Positions 24,446 to 32,327 of a stretch of 64,000 bases of DNA are shown one piece after another. Under the pieces are notes generated by a model. It was not told the origin of the DNA and did no database searches. It worked only from the letters and a program-made list of their open reading frames with translations. The DNA is from Flavobacterium sp. UBA7680 (lineage in GTDB: Bacteria > Bacteroidota > Bacteroidia > Flavobacteriales > Flavobacteriaceae): positions 5,144 to 69,143 of the forward strand of contig NZ_DLHA01000059.1 in NCBI RefSeq assembly GCF_002482975.1. Reading direction: 5' to 3'. The position numbers and the translations under genes were made by a program. Positions within the stretch are counted from its first letter, which is position 1, and each line of letters begins with the position of its first letter.

Positions 24446-25678
24446 TTAAACCTGTAAAACCCGCGGGCTAGACAATTCTAAAATCCCAAGCTCAACCATG
24501 CACTGTTTCATCATTTCATAAGTACGATCAATATCATTATCCAAACCAATAGAAAAACGAATCAAACCATCCGTTAATCCCATTTCGTGTTGTTCTTCTA
24601 ACGGAATTTCGCTTGAAGTTGAGGTGCCCGGCGCACTGAATAACGTTTTGTAAAAACCTAAACTTACCGCTAAATAGCCTAAATTTCTGGCTTGCATTAA
24701 CTCCATTAATTCATTGGCTTTTTCCAAAGTACCAACATCAATCGTCATCATTCCCCCAAAACCATATTCCGGATTAATCATTGTTTTGTACAATTCATGA
24801 CTTGGATGACTTTTTAATCCCGGATAAACCGTTTTTAAACCGTCTTTCTCAAATTTATCAGCCAAAACATGGGCATTATGACTGTGCTGTTTAATTCTAA
24901 TATGAAGCGTACGAAGATTTTTCATCACACTTGCCGAACGCAAACTATCCATTGTAGGTCCCAAAAGCATACTCGCACCAGAGTTTACATTTTTCAACGC
25001 ATTAATAAATTCTTTCGATGCACAAGTCACACCGCCAACCGTATCGCTGCTTCCGTTAATGTATTTCGTCAAACTATGAATCACGATATCAGCACCCAAT
25101 TTAGCAGGAGAAACAGATAATGGCGAAAACGTATTATCGACAACTAATTTTAAATTATGTCTTTTAGCAATTTTAGCCAAACCAGCAATATCAGCAACTT
25201 CCAATAAAGGATTACTAACCGTTTCGCAATACAAAACTTTTGTATTTGGCGTAATTGCAGCTTCTACAACATCAAGTTTGGTAATATCAACAAAGCTAGT
25301 TTCAATCCCGAATCTTGGTGTAAAGTTTTTCAGGAAAGCGTAAGTTCCGCCATAAATAGTTCGGCTTGAAACGATATGATCGCCCGCACCGCAAAGCTGT
25401 AATAAAGTAGGCGTAATCGCTCCCATTCCCGAAGCCGAAACATTTGCTGTTTCTGTTCCTTCCATCGCTGCCAAAGCCTGATCTAAATACAAATTACTCG
25501 GCGACGAATGACGCGAATACAAATAACAGCCTTCCATATTTCCCTCGAAAGTATCAAACATAGTTTTCGCCGAAAGAAAAGTATAAGTCGAAGAATCAGA
25601 AATCGACGGATTCACACCGCCAAATTCACCAAAGTACTGCAAATCCTGAATTTTATCTGCTGGGTTAAAGTTTTTCAT
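24446..25678 (-). CDS. PLP-dependent trans-sulfuration enzyme, methionine gamma-lyase type
   Basis: Cytoplasmic Cys/Met metabolism enzyme of the cystathionine gamma-synthase family, 410 residues. The PLP lysine is in VIHSLTKYINGSSDTVGG (Lys about residue 213). YSRHSSPSNLYLDQALAAMEG and the tyrosine loop SRTIYGGTYAF are typical of the fold, and CETVSNPLLEVAD matches the PLP-stacking region. A cysteine in the active-site position of methionine lyases cannot be confirmed by eye. The gene is divergent from an Lrp/AsnC regulator, an arrangement known for mdeA-mdeR in Pseudomonas. A role in methionine breakdown under Lrp control is therefore plausible, though a biosynthetic role is not excluded. 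Confidence 0.82.
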   Translation of the reverse strand: MKNFNPADKIQDLQYFGEFGGVNPSISDSSTYTFLSAKTMFDTFEGNMEGCYLYSRHSSPSNLYLDQALAAMEGTETANVSASGMGAITPTLLQLCGAGDHIVSSRTIYGGTYAFLKNFTPRFGIETSFVDITKLDVVEAAITPNTKVLYCETVSNPLLEVADIAGLAKIAKRHNLKLVVDNTFSPLSVSPAKLGADIVIHSLTKYINGSSDTVGGVTCASKEFINALKNVNSGASMLLGPTMDSLRSASVMKNLRTLHIRIKQHSHNAHVLADKFEKDGLKTVYPGLKSHPSHELYKTMINPEYGFGGMMTIDVGTLEKANELMELMQARNLGYLAVSLGFYKTLFSAPGTSTSSEIPLEEQHEMGLTDGLIRFSIGLDNDIDRTYEMMKQCMVELGILELSSPRVLQV

Positions 25679-25707
25679 ATAGTTGGTTTTTGTTTGTTTT
25701 GTTTCAA

Positions 25708-25753
25708 GTTTCAGGTTTCAAGTTCCAACAACCTGAAACTTGAAACCTGAAAC
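25708..25753. repeat. 17-bp perfect inverted repeat upstream of the PLP enzyme gene
   Basis: GTTTCAGGTTTCAAGTT (25708-25724) and its inverse AACTTGAAACCTGAAAC (25737-25753) enclose 12 nt, in the leader of the minus-strand gene. Related GTTTCAAG words extend it by a few bases. It could be a regulator site or a repeat. Confidence 0.7.
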
Positions 25754-25824
25754 ATTTTTTTTAAGAGCTATTCCAGCTTTACGTTTCAAGTCCTCGTAAA
25801 AAAGTCAAAGTTTCTAATGTTCTA

Positions 25825-25916
25825 AAAAGAGCTTCCGTTGGTCGCTTTTTTAAAACAAGAAACTTATGCCCTTTTTCCTCCGGGCTTTCCACTTCAATCT
25901 GGGCTAGGACTCTCGT
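25825..25916 (-). ncRNA. Flavo-1-like structured RNA element, copy 2
   Basis: Read on the minus strand it opens GAGAGTCCTAGCCCAGATTG, has an internal GGAAAGCCCGGAGGAAAAAG segment, and ends AGCGACCAACGGAAGCTCTT. This parallels copy 1 at 17853-17940 (GTCCTAGCCC start, AGCG...GCTC end), with differing middle parts. It lies in the 456-nt gap between the divergent PLP-enzyme and Lrp genes. If transcribed with the PLP-enzyme gene it would be in the 5' leader. Confidence 0.6.
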
Positions 25917-26134
25917 TTTTAAAAGAAATTCTAGCCAAAGTAAATTGTAATTAGAAAATTAATCAATCATGTAATGATTAATTAGATTTTAAAACTATTA
26001 AAATGTATTTATAATGATTTTTAATCTAAATTTGATGTGAAAAGCGTAATCCATTAGATTTTCTTTCTTTTTAAAACAAGCAATAAATATTAATCAGAGG
26101 ATGAGATTGCTTAGTTCCTCGCAATGACACAAAC

Positions 26135-26593
26135 ATGACTTTAGACGAAATCGATAAAAAACTCCTGGTTTTACTTCAAACCGACAGTAAAAAAACAAAC
26201 AAAGAATTGTCTTTAAAACTCAATCTTTCTGTGACGGCGGTTTATGAAAGAATAAAAAAACTCGAACGCGAAGGCATAATTAAAAACTACGCCGCTTTAG
26301 TAGATAAAACTAAAATTGAAAAAGGTTTTGTGGTTTTCTGTCATCTAAAATTAATTCAGCACACTAAAGAATTTCTAAGTAAATTCGAAAGCGAAGTCAT
26401 TAAACTAAACGAAGTTTTAGAATGCCATCACGTTAGTGGCGATTATGATTATATTCTGAAAGTCTTAGTAAAAGATATGGAAGCTTACAGGGAATTTTTA
26501 GTTACCAAACTCACAAGTTTGCAGCATATTGGAAGCACGCAGAGTATGTTTATGATTAGTGAAGTTAAGAATTCAACGGTGATTTCTTTTTAA
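26135..26593 (+). CDS. Lrp/AsnC family transcriptional regulator
   Basis: DNA-binding regulator of 152 residues that responds to amino acids. The N-terminal HTH (DEIDKKLLVLLQTDSKKTNK, then LSVTAVYERIKKLEREGIIKNYAALVD) and the C-terminal RAM effector domain (VLECHHVSGDYDYILKVLVKDMEAYREFL) are complete. It is divergent from the methionine-lyase-type gene, 456 nt away, with a Flavo-1-like element in between. Autoregulation plus control of the neighbour is the usual arrangement for this family. The effector is unknown. Confidence 0.93.
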   Translation: MTLDEIDKKLLVLLQTDSKKTNKELSLKLNLSVTAVYERIKKLEREGIIKNYAALVDKTKIEKGFVVFCHLKLIQHTKEFLSKFESEVIKLNEVLECHHVSGDYDYILKVLVKDMEAYREFLVTKLTSLQHIGSTQSMFMISEVKNSTVISF

Positions 26594-26625
26594 GATGCTA
26601 AGGTTCTAGGATTTTTATTGAATTG

Positions 26626-26740
26626 CCTCCAGCTTCAGCTGGAGGAATTGGGTTTAATAGGAAATGGGCTTTAGCCAAACTGAAAATATTTGGCTAAAGC
26701 CGCTCATCATGGCATTATTTTTCATCCAGCTAAAGCTGGA
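26626..26740. repeat. Three consecutive perfect hairpins
   Basis: (1) CCTCCAGCTTCAGCTGGAGG at 26626-26645; (2) GGCTTTAGCCAAA at 26667-26679 with inverse TTTGGCTAAAGCC at 26689-26701; (3) TCCAGCTAAAGCTGGA at 26725-26740. They lie downstream of the Lrp gene and form one block. From 26760 to about 26860 a TTTGCG-CTTTG low-complexity tail follows. No convincing gene in 26594-26942. Confidence 0.8.
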
Positions 26741-26907
26741 CGCTATTTATTCAACATTATGTATAAAAAACTTTGCCGCTCTGCGCCTTTGCGAGATTAA
26801 AAAAACAAAAAAACTTTGCGTCTTTGAGCCTTTGTGGCAGAAAACCCACACCCAAAATTTCACGCAAAAAACATTGAAAATTAAACTTCAAACAGAACTT
26901 TATTCCT

Positions 26908-26915
26908 TAATTTTG
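26908..26915 (+). promoter_or_regulatory. Putative -7 element for lpdA
   Basis: TAATTTTG matches TAnnTTTG and lies 27 nt before the lpdA ATG. No -33 TTG at the right distance. Confidence 0.4.
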
Positions 26916-26942
26916 TAACCGCTAAAATAAAAACAAAATACT

Positions 26943-28346
26943 ATGAGTTCATTTGACGTAGTCATTATAGGTTCAGGTCCTGGCGGATATGTATCAGCAA
27001 TTCGTTGCGCACAATTAGGTTTCAAAACTGCAATTGTAGAAAAATATACTTCATTAGGCGGAACTTGCCTTAACGTAGGTTGTATTCCTTCAAAAGCATT
27101 ATTATCTTCTTCTCATCATTATGCTGAAATTGCTCATTTCGCAGATCACGGAATCGAAGTTTCTGGAGATGTAAAAATCAATTTAGAGAAAATGATCGCG
27201 CGCAAACAAGCCGTTGTAGATCAAACCGTAGGTGGAATTAACTACTTAATGGAAAAAAATAAAATTACTGTTTTCAATGGTTTAGGTTCTTTCGTAGACG
27301 CAACGCACATTACAGTTGCAAAAGCTGACGGAACTTCAGAAACTATCGAAGCAAAATATACTGTAATTGCTACAGGATCAAAACCATCTTCTTTACCATT
27401 CATCAAAATTGATAAAGAAAGAATCATCACTTCTACTGAAGCTTTAGAATTAAAAGAAGTTCCAAAACACTTAGTAATTATTGGTGGAGGAGTTATCGGA
27501 ATCGAGCTTGGACAAGTTTACTTACGTTTAGGAGCTCAGGTTTCTGTAGTTGAATTCATGGACAGAATCATTCCTGGAATGGACGGTTCTCTTTCTAAAG
27601 AATTAACTAAAGTATTGAAAAAACAAGGGATGAAATTCTACGTTTCTCACAAAGTAAAATCAGTTGAAAGAAACGGCGATGCTGTTACCGTTCAGGCTGA
27701 AAATGCAAAAGGAGAAACAATCACTCTTGAAGGAGATTATTCATTAGTTTCTGTTGGTCGTCGTCCTTACACAGACGGATTAAACGCTGACAAAGCTGGA
27801 GTGAAAATTTCAGACAGAGGACAAGTTGAAGTAAATGATCATTTACAAACTAATGTTCCAAACATTTACGCAATTGGTGACGTTATTCGTGGAGCAATGT
27901 TGGCACACAAAGCGGAAGAAGAAGGAACAATGGTTGCTGAAATCTTAGCAGGTCAAAAACCACATATCGATTATAACTTAATTCCTGGTGTAGTTTACAC
28001 TTGGCCGGAAGTTGCTGCGGTTGGAAAAACAGAAGAGCAATTAAAAGCAGAAGGAGTTGCATACAAATCTGGAAGTTTCCCTTTCAAAGCGTTAGGACGT
28101 GCAAGAGCAAGTGCTGATTTAGATGGATTTGTAAAAATCCTTGCTGATGAAAAAACAGATGAGGTTTTAGGAGTTCACATGATTGGAGCGCGTACAGCTG
28201 ATTTAATTGCTGAAGCGGTTACTGCAATGGAATTTAAAGCTTCTGCTGAGGATATTTCAAGAATGAGCCATGCGCATCCAACTTTCGCGGAAGCGGTAAA
28301 AGAAGCAGCATTAGCAGCTACTGAAAACAGAGCTATACACGTATAA
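26943..28346 (+). CDS. lpdA: Dihydrolipoyl dehydrogenase (E3)
   Basis: Flavoprotein disulfide reductase that reoxidises the lipoyl arm of pyruvate, 2-oxoglutarate and branched-chain dehydrogenase complexes. It is 467 residues. The N-terminal FAD motif is VVIIGSGPGGYVSAI, and the redox-active disulfide is in GGTCLNVGCIPSKALL. The NAD motif is HLVIIGGGVIGIELG, and the C-terminal catalytic His-Glu is in MSHAHPTFAEAVKEAAL. It stands alone here, with no E1 or E2 genes beside it, as in many Bacteroidota. It is a strongly codon-adapted gene with a clear terminator. Confidence 0.97.
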   Translation: MSSFDVVIIGSGPGGYVSAIRCAQLGFKTAIVEKYTSLGGTCLNVGCIPSKALLSSSHHYAEIAHFADHGIEVSGDVKINLEKMIARKQAVVDQTVGGINYLMEKNKITVFNGLGSFVDATHITVAKADGTSETIEAKYTVIATGSKPSSLPFIKIDKERIITSTEALELKEVPKHLVIIGGGVIGIELGQVYLRLGAQVSVVEFMDRIIPGMDGSLSKELTKVLKKQGMKFYVSHKVKSVERNGDAVTVQAENAKGETITLEGDYSLVSVGRRPYTDGLNADKAGVKISDRGQVEVNDHLQTNVPNIYAIGDVIRGAMLAHKAEEEGTMVAEILAGQKPHIDYNLIPGVVYTWPEVAAVGKTEEQLKAEGVAYKSGSFPFKALGRARASADLDGFVKILADEKTDEVLGVHMIGARTADLIAEAVTAMEFKASAEDISRMSHAHPTFAEAVKEAALAATENRAIHV

Positions 28347-28367
28347 TTTTTACGTAAATTATATTTT

Positions 28368-28400
28368 AAACCCGTTAGAAGTTAATTCTAACGGGTTTTT
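28368..28400 (+). terminator. Terminator of lpdA
   Basis: AAACCCGTTAGAA / TTCTAACGGGTTT hairpin with a five-nt loop and T-run, 21 nt after the stop codon. Confidence 0.9.
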
Positions 28401-28506
28401 ATTTGGGTTTAAATTTTAGCCTGAAAAAATATAAACTTGAAGAAAAATTTTGTAAATTAGATGTGTAATTCAGATGGTATCTTTATGATAATAAAAAGAT
28501 TACATC

Positions 28507-29049
28507 ATGAAAAACAAATATATTGCTCCGGTACTATTAGGAGCAGGAATTGCATTCGTTCTTTATTCTTGTGGTTCAACTATTCCTAAAAAAGCTATTG
28601 CTGTTATCAATTTTGATAAAGCAAAGTATTTAGGAAAATGGTTTGAAATAGCAAGATTAGATTACAAATGGGAAAGAAACTTAGACAATGTTACCGCCGA
28701 ATATTCTCTTAACGATGACGGTACCATTAGAGTCGATAATAAGGGCTATGATGTCAAAAAAGACAGATGGGAACAGAGCATCGGGAAAGCCAAGTTTGTC
28801 AAAAAAGACAATGTTGGTATGCTCAAGGTCTCATTTTTTGGTCCTTTTTATTCAGGATACAATATTATTGCAGTAGACAGCGATTACAAATATGCACTTG
28901 TCGCAGGCGAGAGCCTAAATTATATTTGGATACTTTCCAGAGAAACTACAATGCCAGAAAGTATTAAAGCAGATTTTTTAATCAAAGCCCAGGAAATAGG
29001 ATATAACATATCAGATTTGGTTTGGGTAAATCACGATAAAGCAAATTAA
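28507..29049 (+). CDS. Lipocalin-type lipoprotein (Blc-like)
   Basis: Outer-membrane lipocalin of 180 residues. A signal peptide ends in the lipobox FVLYSCG, with Cys about residue 22. The core lipocalin signature YLGKWFEIARLDYKWERNL (G-x-W-F/Y-E-I-A-R) is at about residues 41-59. DNVTAEYSLNDDGTIRVDN and the closing YIWILSRETTMPES are as in bacterial Blc. Such proteins bind lipids or hydrophobic ligands and are often stress-induced. It is monocistronic and has its own terminator. Confidence 0.92.
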   Translation: MKNKYIAPVLLGAGIAFVLYSCGSTIPKKAIAVINFDKAKYLGKWFEIARLDYKWERNLDNVTAEYSLNDDGTIRVDNKGYDVKKDRWEQSIGKAKFVKKDNVGMLKVSFFGPFYSGYNIIAVDSDYKYALVAGESLNYIWILSRETTMPESIKADFLIKAQEIGYNISDLVWVNHDKAN

Positions 29050-29054
29050 ATAAA

Positions 29055-29082
29055 AAACCCGGCATTTTAAATGTCGGGTTTT
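29055..29082 (+). terminator. Terminator of the lipocalin gene
   Basis: AAACCCGGCATTTTAAATGT, closing CGGGTTTT: a stem directly after the stop codon, with T-run. Confidence 0.85.
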
Positions 29083-29104
29083 ATTGTTTTTATACTTTAC
29101 AAAC

Positions 29105-29479
29105 TCAAGGAGTAAATACAGTTTTATAATTATCCCAATATCTGTAAATCAAAAATAAATTAGCTAGAAAAAGCAACGCCGCAATTGGCAGACCTTCCGG
29201 AGCTAAAAAGTAATTGATAAATAAGATGTTGATCGTAATTGGTAAAATCAGAATATTTGCCAAAGTCACAAAACGACCTGTTACAAATGAAAGACCACAA
29301 AGCAATTCAACTGTTTTTGCAAGGGGAAGCAAATAAGTTGAAGCAACTAAACCCATATTAAAAGCCTTAAAATTACCTGTTGTTTCTGGTTCCGGCGCAA
29401 GTTTAAAAAAGAACGAAATAGAAGCAAACAGCAAAAGAAGGCCGATCAAAACGCGGACAATAATAGTAGCAATTTTCAT
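29105..29479 (-). CDS. DoxX-like small membrane protein
   Basis: Inner-membrane protein of 124 residues with four hydrophobic helices. The N-terminal VRVLIGLLLLFASISFFF and the second-helix PLAKTVELLCGLSFVTGRF resemble the DoxX/DUF417 family, whose exact reaction is unclear. It is convergent with the lipocalin gene. I am fairly sure of the fold, less of the precise family. Confidence 0.72.
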   Translation of the reverse strand: MKIATIIVRVLIGLLLLFASISFFFKLAPEPETTGNFKAFNMGLVASTYLLPLAKTVELLCGLSFVTGRFVTLANILILPITINILFINYFLAPEGLPIAALLFLANLFLIYRYWDNYKTVFTP

Positions 29480-29691
29480 AATACTTAGAATTTTTAATAG
29501 GTTAAAATGATATAATTAGTGTGCTGATAATTCAAATCAATATTCTTCAAATAAAACGCTGGAATCTATTTTTAAACTTCGTTTCATTGAGAATTTAACA
29601 ATCAATAATATTCTATTTTGGGATTAGTTTAATGCTATATCAAATATAACGAATTTTTTATTATGAAATTGTTGTTTTATTAACACTTTTC

Positions 29692-30585
29692 TTATTTTTT
29701 ATAATATTTTTTGTAAAGAAAGAATCCGCTGATTATCAGTAATATAATTGGCCAAAGGTTAACAAAGAAAACTAATATTGCCTGCAAAATGTACCACCCG
29801 CTTTTTAAAGCATCAATAATTTGAATACCTAAATTAGGCTTATAAGCTGCGCTGTCTTTTTCGCCCGCAGTTATTTCTTGTTTGATGGTTTCGTTTTGAT
29901 AAAGCTGTAAAGTAATGGTGCTGAAATTGATTTGGTCTTGCATAGATAAGTTTTCAATAATACGATTATCGTTTTCTTCTTTTTGATTAGCCAGCGTATT
30001 TTCAGCATCCATAACATCGTTTATTTTTTTGCCTTTAGAGTCAATCGCTTTTTCTACTCTTTTTTCATTTACAGCGCCTCTTTTTTGCGAAAGCTGGTTG
30101 GCAAGTAACTTTATAGAAACATCATCGGCCTTTATAATTCTGTAATCTAAAAAGTCAATTTGTTTGGCAATCGTTTTAATAATAGTATCAAGTCTTGTAT
30201 TAGGAACACGAATTGTAATATTATTTTCTACAGAATATTTAGTAGTTTCAAGTGTACTGTCCTGACTGATTTTAGTTTTAATCTGATCGTGAATATTGCT
30301 TTGTAAATTGGTATAAGTAACAAAACCACCAAATTTTTGAACAGCGTTTTCAATTGCATAAGTAGATTTGACGACGTTTTTAACTTTGAATTTAATATCA
30401 GCAGTTCGAATAAATTTCTGTTTGCTGTCTTTTTGTTCGACGGCTGCAGAAGATGAAATTGCAGTAGTATCTGCGGCCATTTTAGCATCGGCTAATTCCC
30501 CAGAATCGTAATCTGCTTTTTTGCAGGAAAATAATAAAGTAATAATAGTTAAGGCAGTCAAACCTAATTTTGCAGTTGTTTTCAT
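29692..30585 (-). CDS. DUF4349 lipoprotein
   Basis: Lipoprotein of 297 residues. The lipobox is LLFSCKK with Cys at about residue 21. The DUF4349 core begins KFIRTADIKFKVKNVVKSTY and contains FGGFVTYTNLQ, then NITIRVPNTRLDTIIKTIAK. A coiled-coil-like helical region rich in Lys/Glu/Asn (about residues 160-215) follows. A C-terminal transmembrane helix is visible (ILVFFVNLWPIILLIISGFF, about residues 268-290) followed by a Lys/Tyr tail. Its function is unknown. Related proteins occur at the envelope of many bacteria. Confidence 0.85.
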   Translation of the reverse strand: MKTTAKLGLTALTIITLLFSCKKADYDSGELADAKMAADTTAISSSAAVEQKDSKQKFIRTADIKFKVKNVVKSTYAIENAVQKFGGFVTYTNLQSNIHDQIKTKISQDSTLETTKYSVENNITIRVPNTRLDTIIKTIAKQIDFLDYRIIKADDVSIKLLANQLSQKRGAVNEKRVEKAIDSKGKKINDVMDAENTLANQKEENDNRIIENLSMQDQINFSTITLQLYQNETIKQEITAGEKDSAAYKPNLGIQIIDALKSGWYILQAILVFFVNLWPIILLIISGFFLYKKYYKK

Positions 30586-30738
30586 AAAGGTTTAAAAATT
30601 TGATTAACAAATAAAATAATTGGCTGATATTAATTCGGTTGATTTGTTAAAACGTTTGTGAATTAATATAAAATCGATGTACTAAAAAGCGTGCCAATAA
30701 TTTTTATGGAATCTTTTATCGAAGGTCTTTTTTTGTTG

Positions 30739-30746
30739 TAATTTTG
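30739..30746 (+). promoter_or_regulatory. Putative -7 element for pabB
   Basis: TAATTTTG matches TAnnTTTG and lies 22 nt before the TTG start codon of pabB. No TTG at a suitable -33 position. Confidence 0.35.
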
Positions 30747-30768
30747 AAATTTAAAAATCCATTCATTT

Positions 30769-32067
30769 TTGAGAGTTTCTATTACCAAGCCTATTTCAAA
30801 CCCAGAGCAGTTTAAACAACAGCTTTTAACCTGGGCACAGCAATTTCGTGAAGTCATTTTTTTAGACAGTAATTCTTATCCGCAGCAATATTCAAGTTTT
30901 GATTGTTTACTGGCTGTTGATGCTTTTACATCATTAAAAACTGATTTTCACAACGCTTTTGATGACTTAAAACAATACCAGCAAACTACTAAAGACTGGC
31001 TGTTTGGCTATTTATCTTATGATTTAAAAAATAATATTGAAGACTTAAAATCAAATAATTTTGACGGATTAGAATTTCCGGATTTATTCTTTTTTCAGCC
31101 AAAAAAAATATTTATTTTAAAGGAAAATCAGCTTGAAATTCAATATTTACTACTTTGTGATGATGAGGTTGAAGATGATTTTAATGAGATAGTTGAAAGT
31201 CAATCCCGAAGCCTCGGGACAAAAGTCGAAAGTGTCGCATCTTTAAAAATTGAGCAACGTATTTCAAAAGAATTATATGTAGAAAAAGTTACTAAAATGC
31301 TCGAACATATTCATAAAGGCGATATGTATGAGGCAAACTTTTGTATGGAATTTTTTGCCGAAAATGCTCTAATTAATCCGTTAGAGAAATTTAAGAAACT
31401 GAATGAAATTTCACAAGCACCATTTTCAGTTTTCTTCAAAAATCACAAACAATATTTACTTTCTGCTTCACCAGAACGGTATCTGAAAAAAATAGGAGAT
31501 AAAATTATTTCTCAGCCTATAAAAGGAACTTCAAGACGATTTTCAGATTTGGAAGAAGATCAAAAATCAAAAGAATTCCTCGAATCTGACGCAAAAGAAC
31601 GTGCCGAAAATATCATGATTACAGATTTGGTTCGGAATGATTTATCGCACACCGCACAAAAAGGTTCTGTTGAAGTTGAAGAGCTTTGCAAAATCTATTC
31701 TTTCCTGCAGGTTCATCAAATGATTTCGACCATAACATCAAAATTAGATCCTCAATATTCTCCGGTAGATGTTTTAAAAACAACTTTCCCGATGGGAAGT
31801 ATGACGGGCGCTCCAAAGATTTCGGTTATGAAAATCATAGAAAATCTGGAAGAAACCAAACGCGGACTTTACAGCGGTGCCGTTGGCTATTTTACGCCCG
31901 AAGGTGATTTTGATTTCAATGTTGTTATTCGAAGTATACTATACAATCAGGAAAAGCAATATGCTTCATTTTCAGTAGGAAGCGCCATAACATCCCTTTC
32001 AGTTCCAGAAAAAGAATACGAAGAATGTCTGCTAAAAGCTAAAGCAATGCACGAAGTTTTACAGTAA
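30769..32067 (+). CDS. pabB: Aminodeoxychorismate synthase component I-type protein (PabB)
   Basis: Chorismate-utilising enzyme of 432 residues that makes 4-amino-4-deoxychorismate on the route to p-aminobenzoate and folate. The PabB-type signature PIKGTSRR (Lys where anthranilate synthase has Ala) and TGAPKISVMKIIENLEETKRGLYSG are present. The N-terminal alpha/beta region is shorter than TrpE. The start codon is TTG at 30769; no in-frame ATG lies near it. PabA and PabC are not adjacent. The gene is followed by tilS, 260 nt downstream across nested repeats. Confidence 0.88.
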   Translation: MRVSITKPISNPEQFKQQLLTWAQQFREVIFLDSNSYPQQYSSFDCLLAVDAFTSLKTDFHNAFDDLKQYQQTTKDWLFGYLSYDLKNNIEDLKSNNFDGLEFPDLFFFQPKKIFILKENQLEIQYLLLCDDEVEDDFNEIVESQSRSLGTKVESVASLKIEQRISKELYVEKVTKMLEHIHKGDMYEANFCMEFFAENALINPLEKFKKLNEISQAPFSVFFKNHKQYLLSASPERYLKKIGDKIISQPIKGTSRRFSDLEEDQKSKEFLESDAKERAENIMITDLVRNDLSHTAQKGSVEVEELCKIYSFLQVHQMISTITSKLDPQYSPVDVLKTTFPMGSMTGAPKISVMKIIENLEETKRGLYSGAVGYFTPEGDFDFNVVIRSILYNQEKQYASFSVGSAITSLSVPEKEYEECLLKAKAMHEVLQ

Positions 32068-32074
32068 AGTTGGG

Positions 32075-32263
32075 TTGCCACGAATTGCACGAATTTCCAC
32101 TAATTTTTTCTTCAATTTGATGTAAAAAATATTGCCACAGATTAAAAGGATTAAAATGATTAAAAAAATCTGTGTAAATCTTTTAATCTGTGGCAAAAAA
32201 AATAATTCGTGAAAATTAGTGTAATTGCTTCGCCTGTTCGCTATCGCTCGAGTCGTGGCAAAT
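32075..32263. repeat. Nested palindromes: GCCACAGATT element inside a GCCACGAATT element
   Basis: Outer arms: GCCACGAATTGCACGAATTT at 32077 and AATTCGTGAAAATTAGTGTA (from 32203) ending CGTGGC near 32260. Inner element 32132-32196: TTGCCACAGATTAAAAGGAT closing AATCTTTTAATCTGTGGCAA. The inner unit sits within the outer one as if inserted there. The right arm also carries a short GC-rich insert (CGCCTGTTCGCTATCGCTCG). Confidence 0.8.
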
Positions 32264-32327
32264 AAAAAAATGGTTGCTTAACATTTCATTTAAAAATAGA
32301 TAAAATTTAATTTGTTACTTTTATCAA

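Noticed and set aside
25825..25916. SAM riboswitch upstream of the methionine-lyase-type gene
   Set aside because: The SAM-I conserved sequence and stem order are not present, and the block matches the two other Flavo-1-like copies instead.
26664..26918. 84-residue open frame in the lpdA upstream gap
   Set aside because: It runs across the three hairpins and a TTTGCG low-complexity tail, has no clear start signal, and its product (many Leu/Lys/Thr words) resembles no family.
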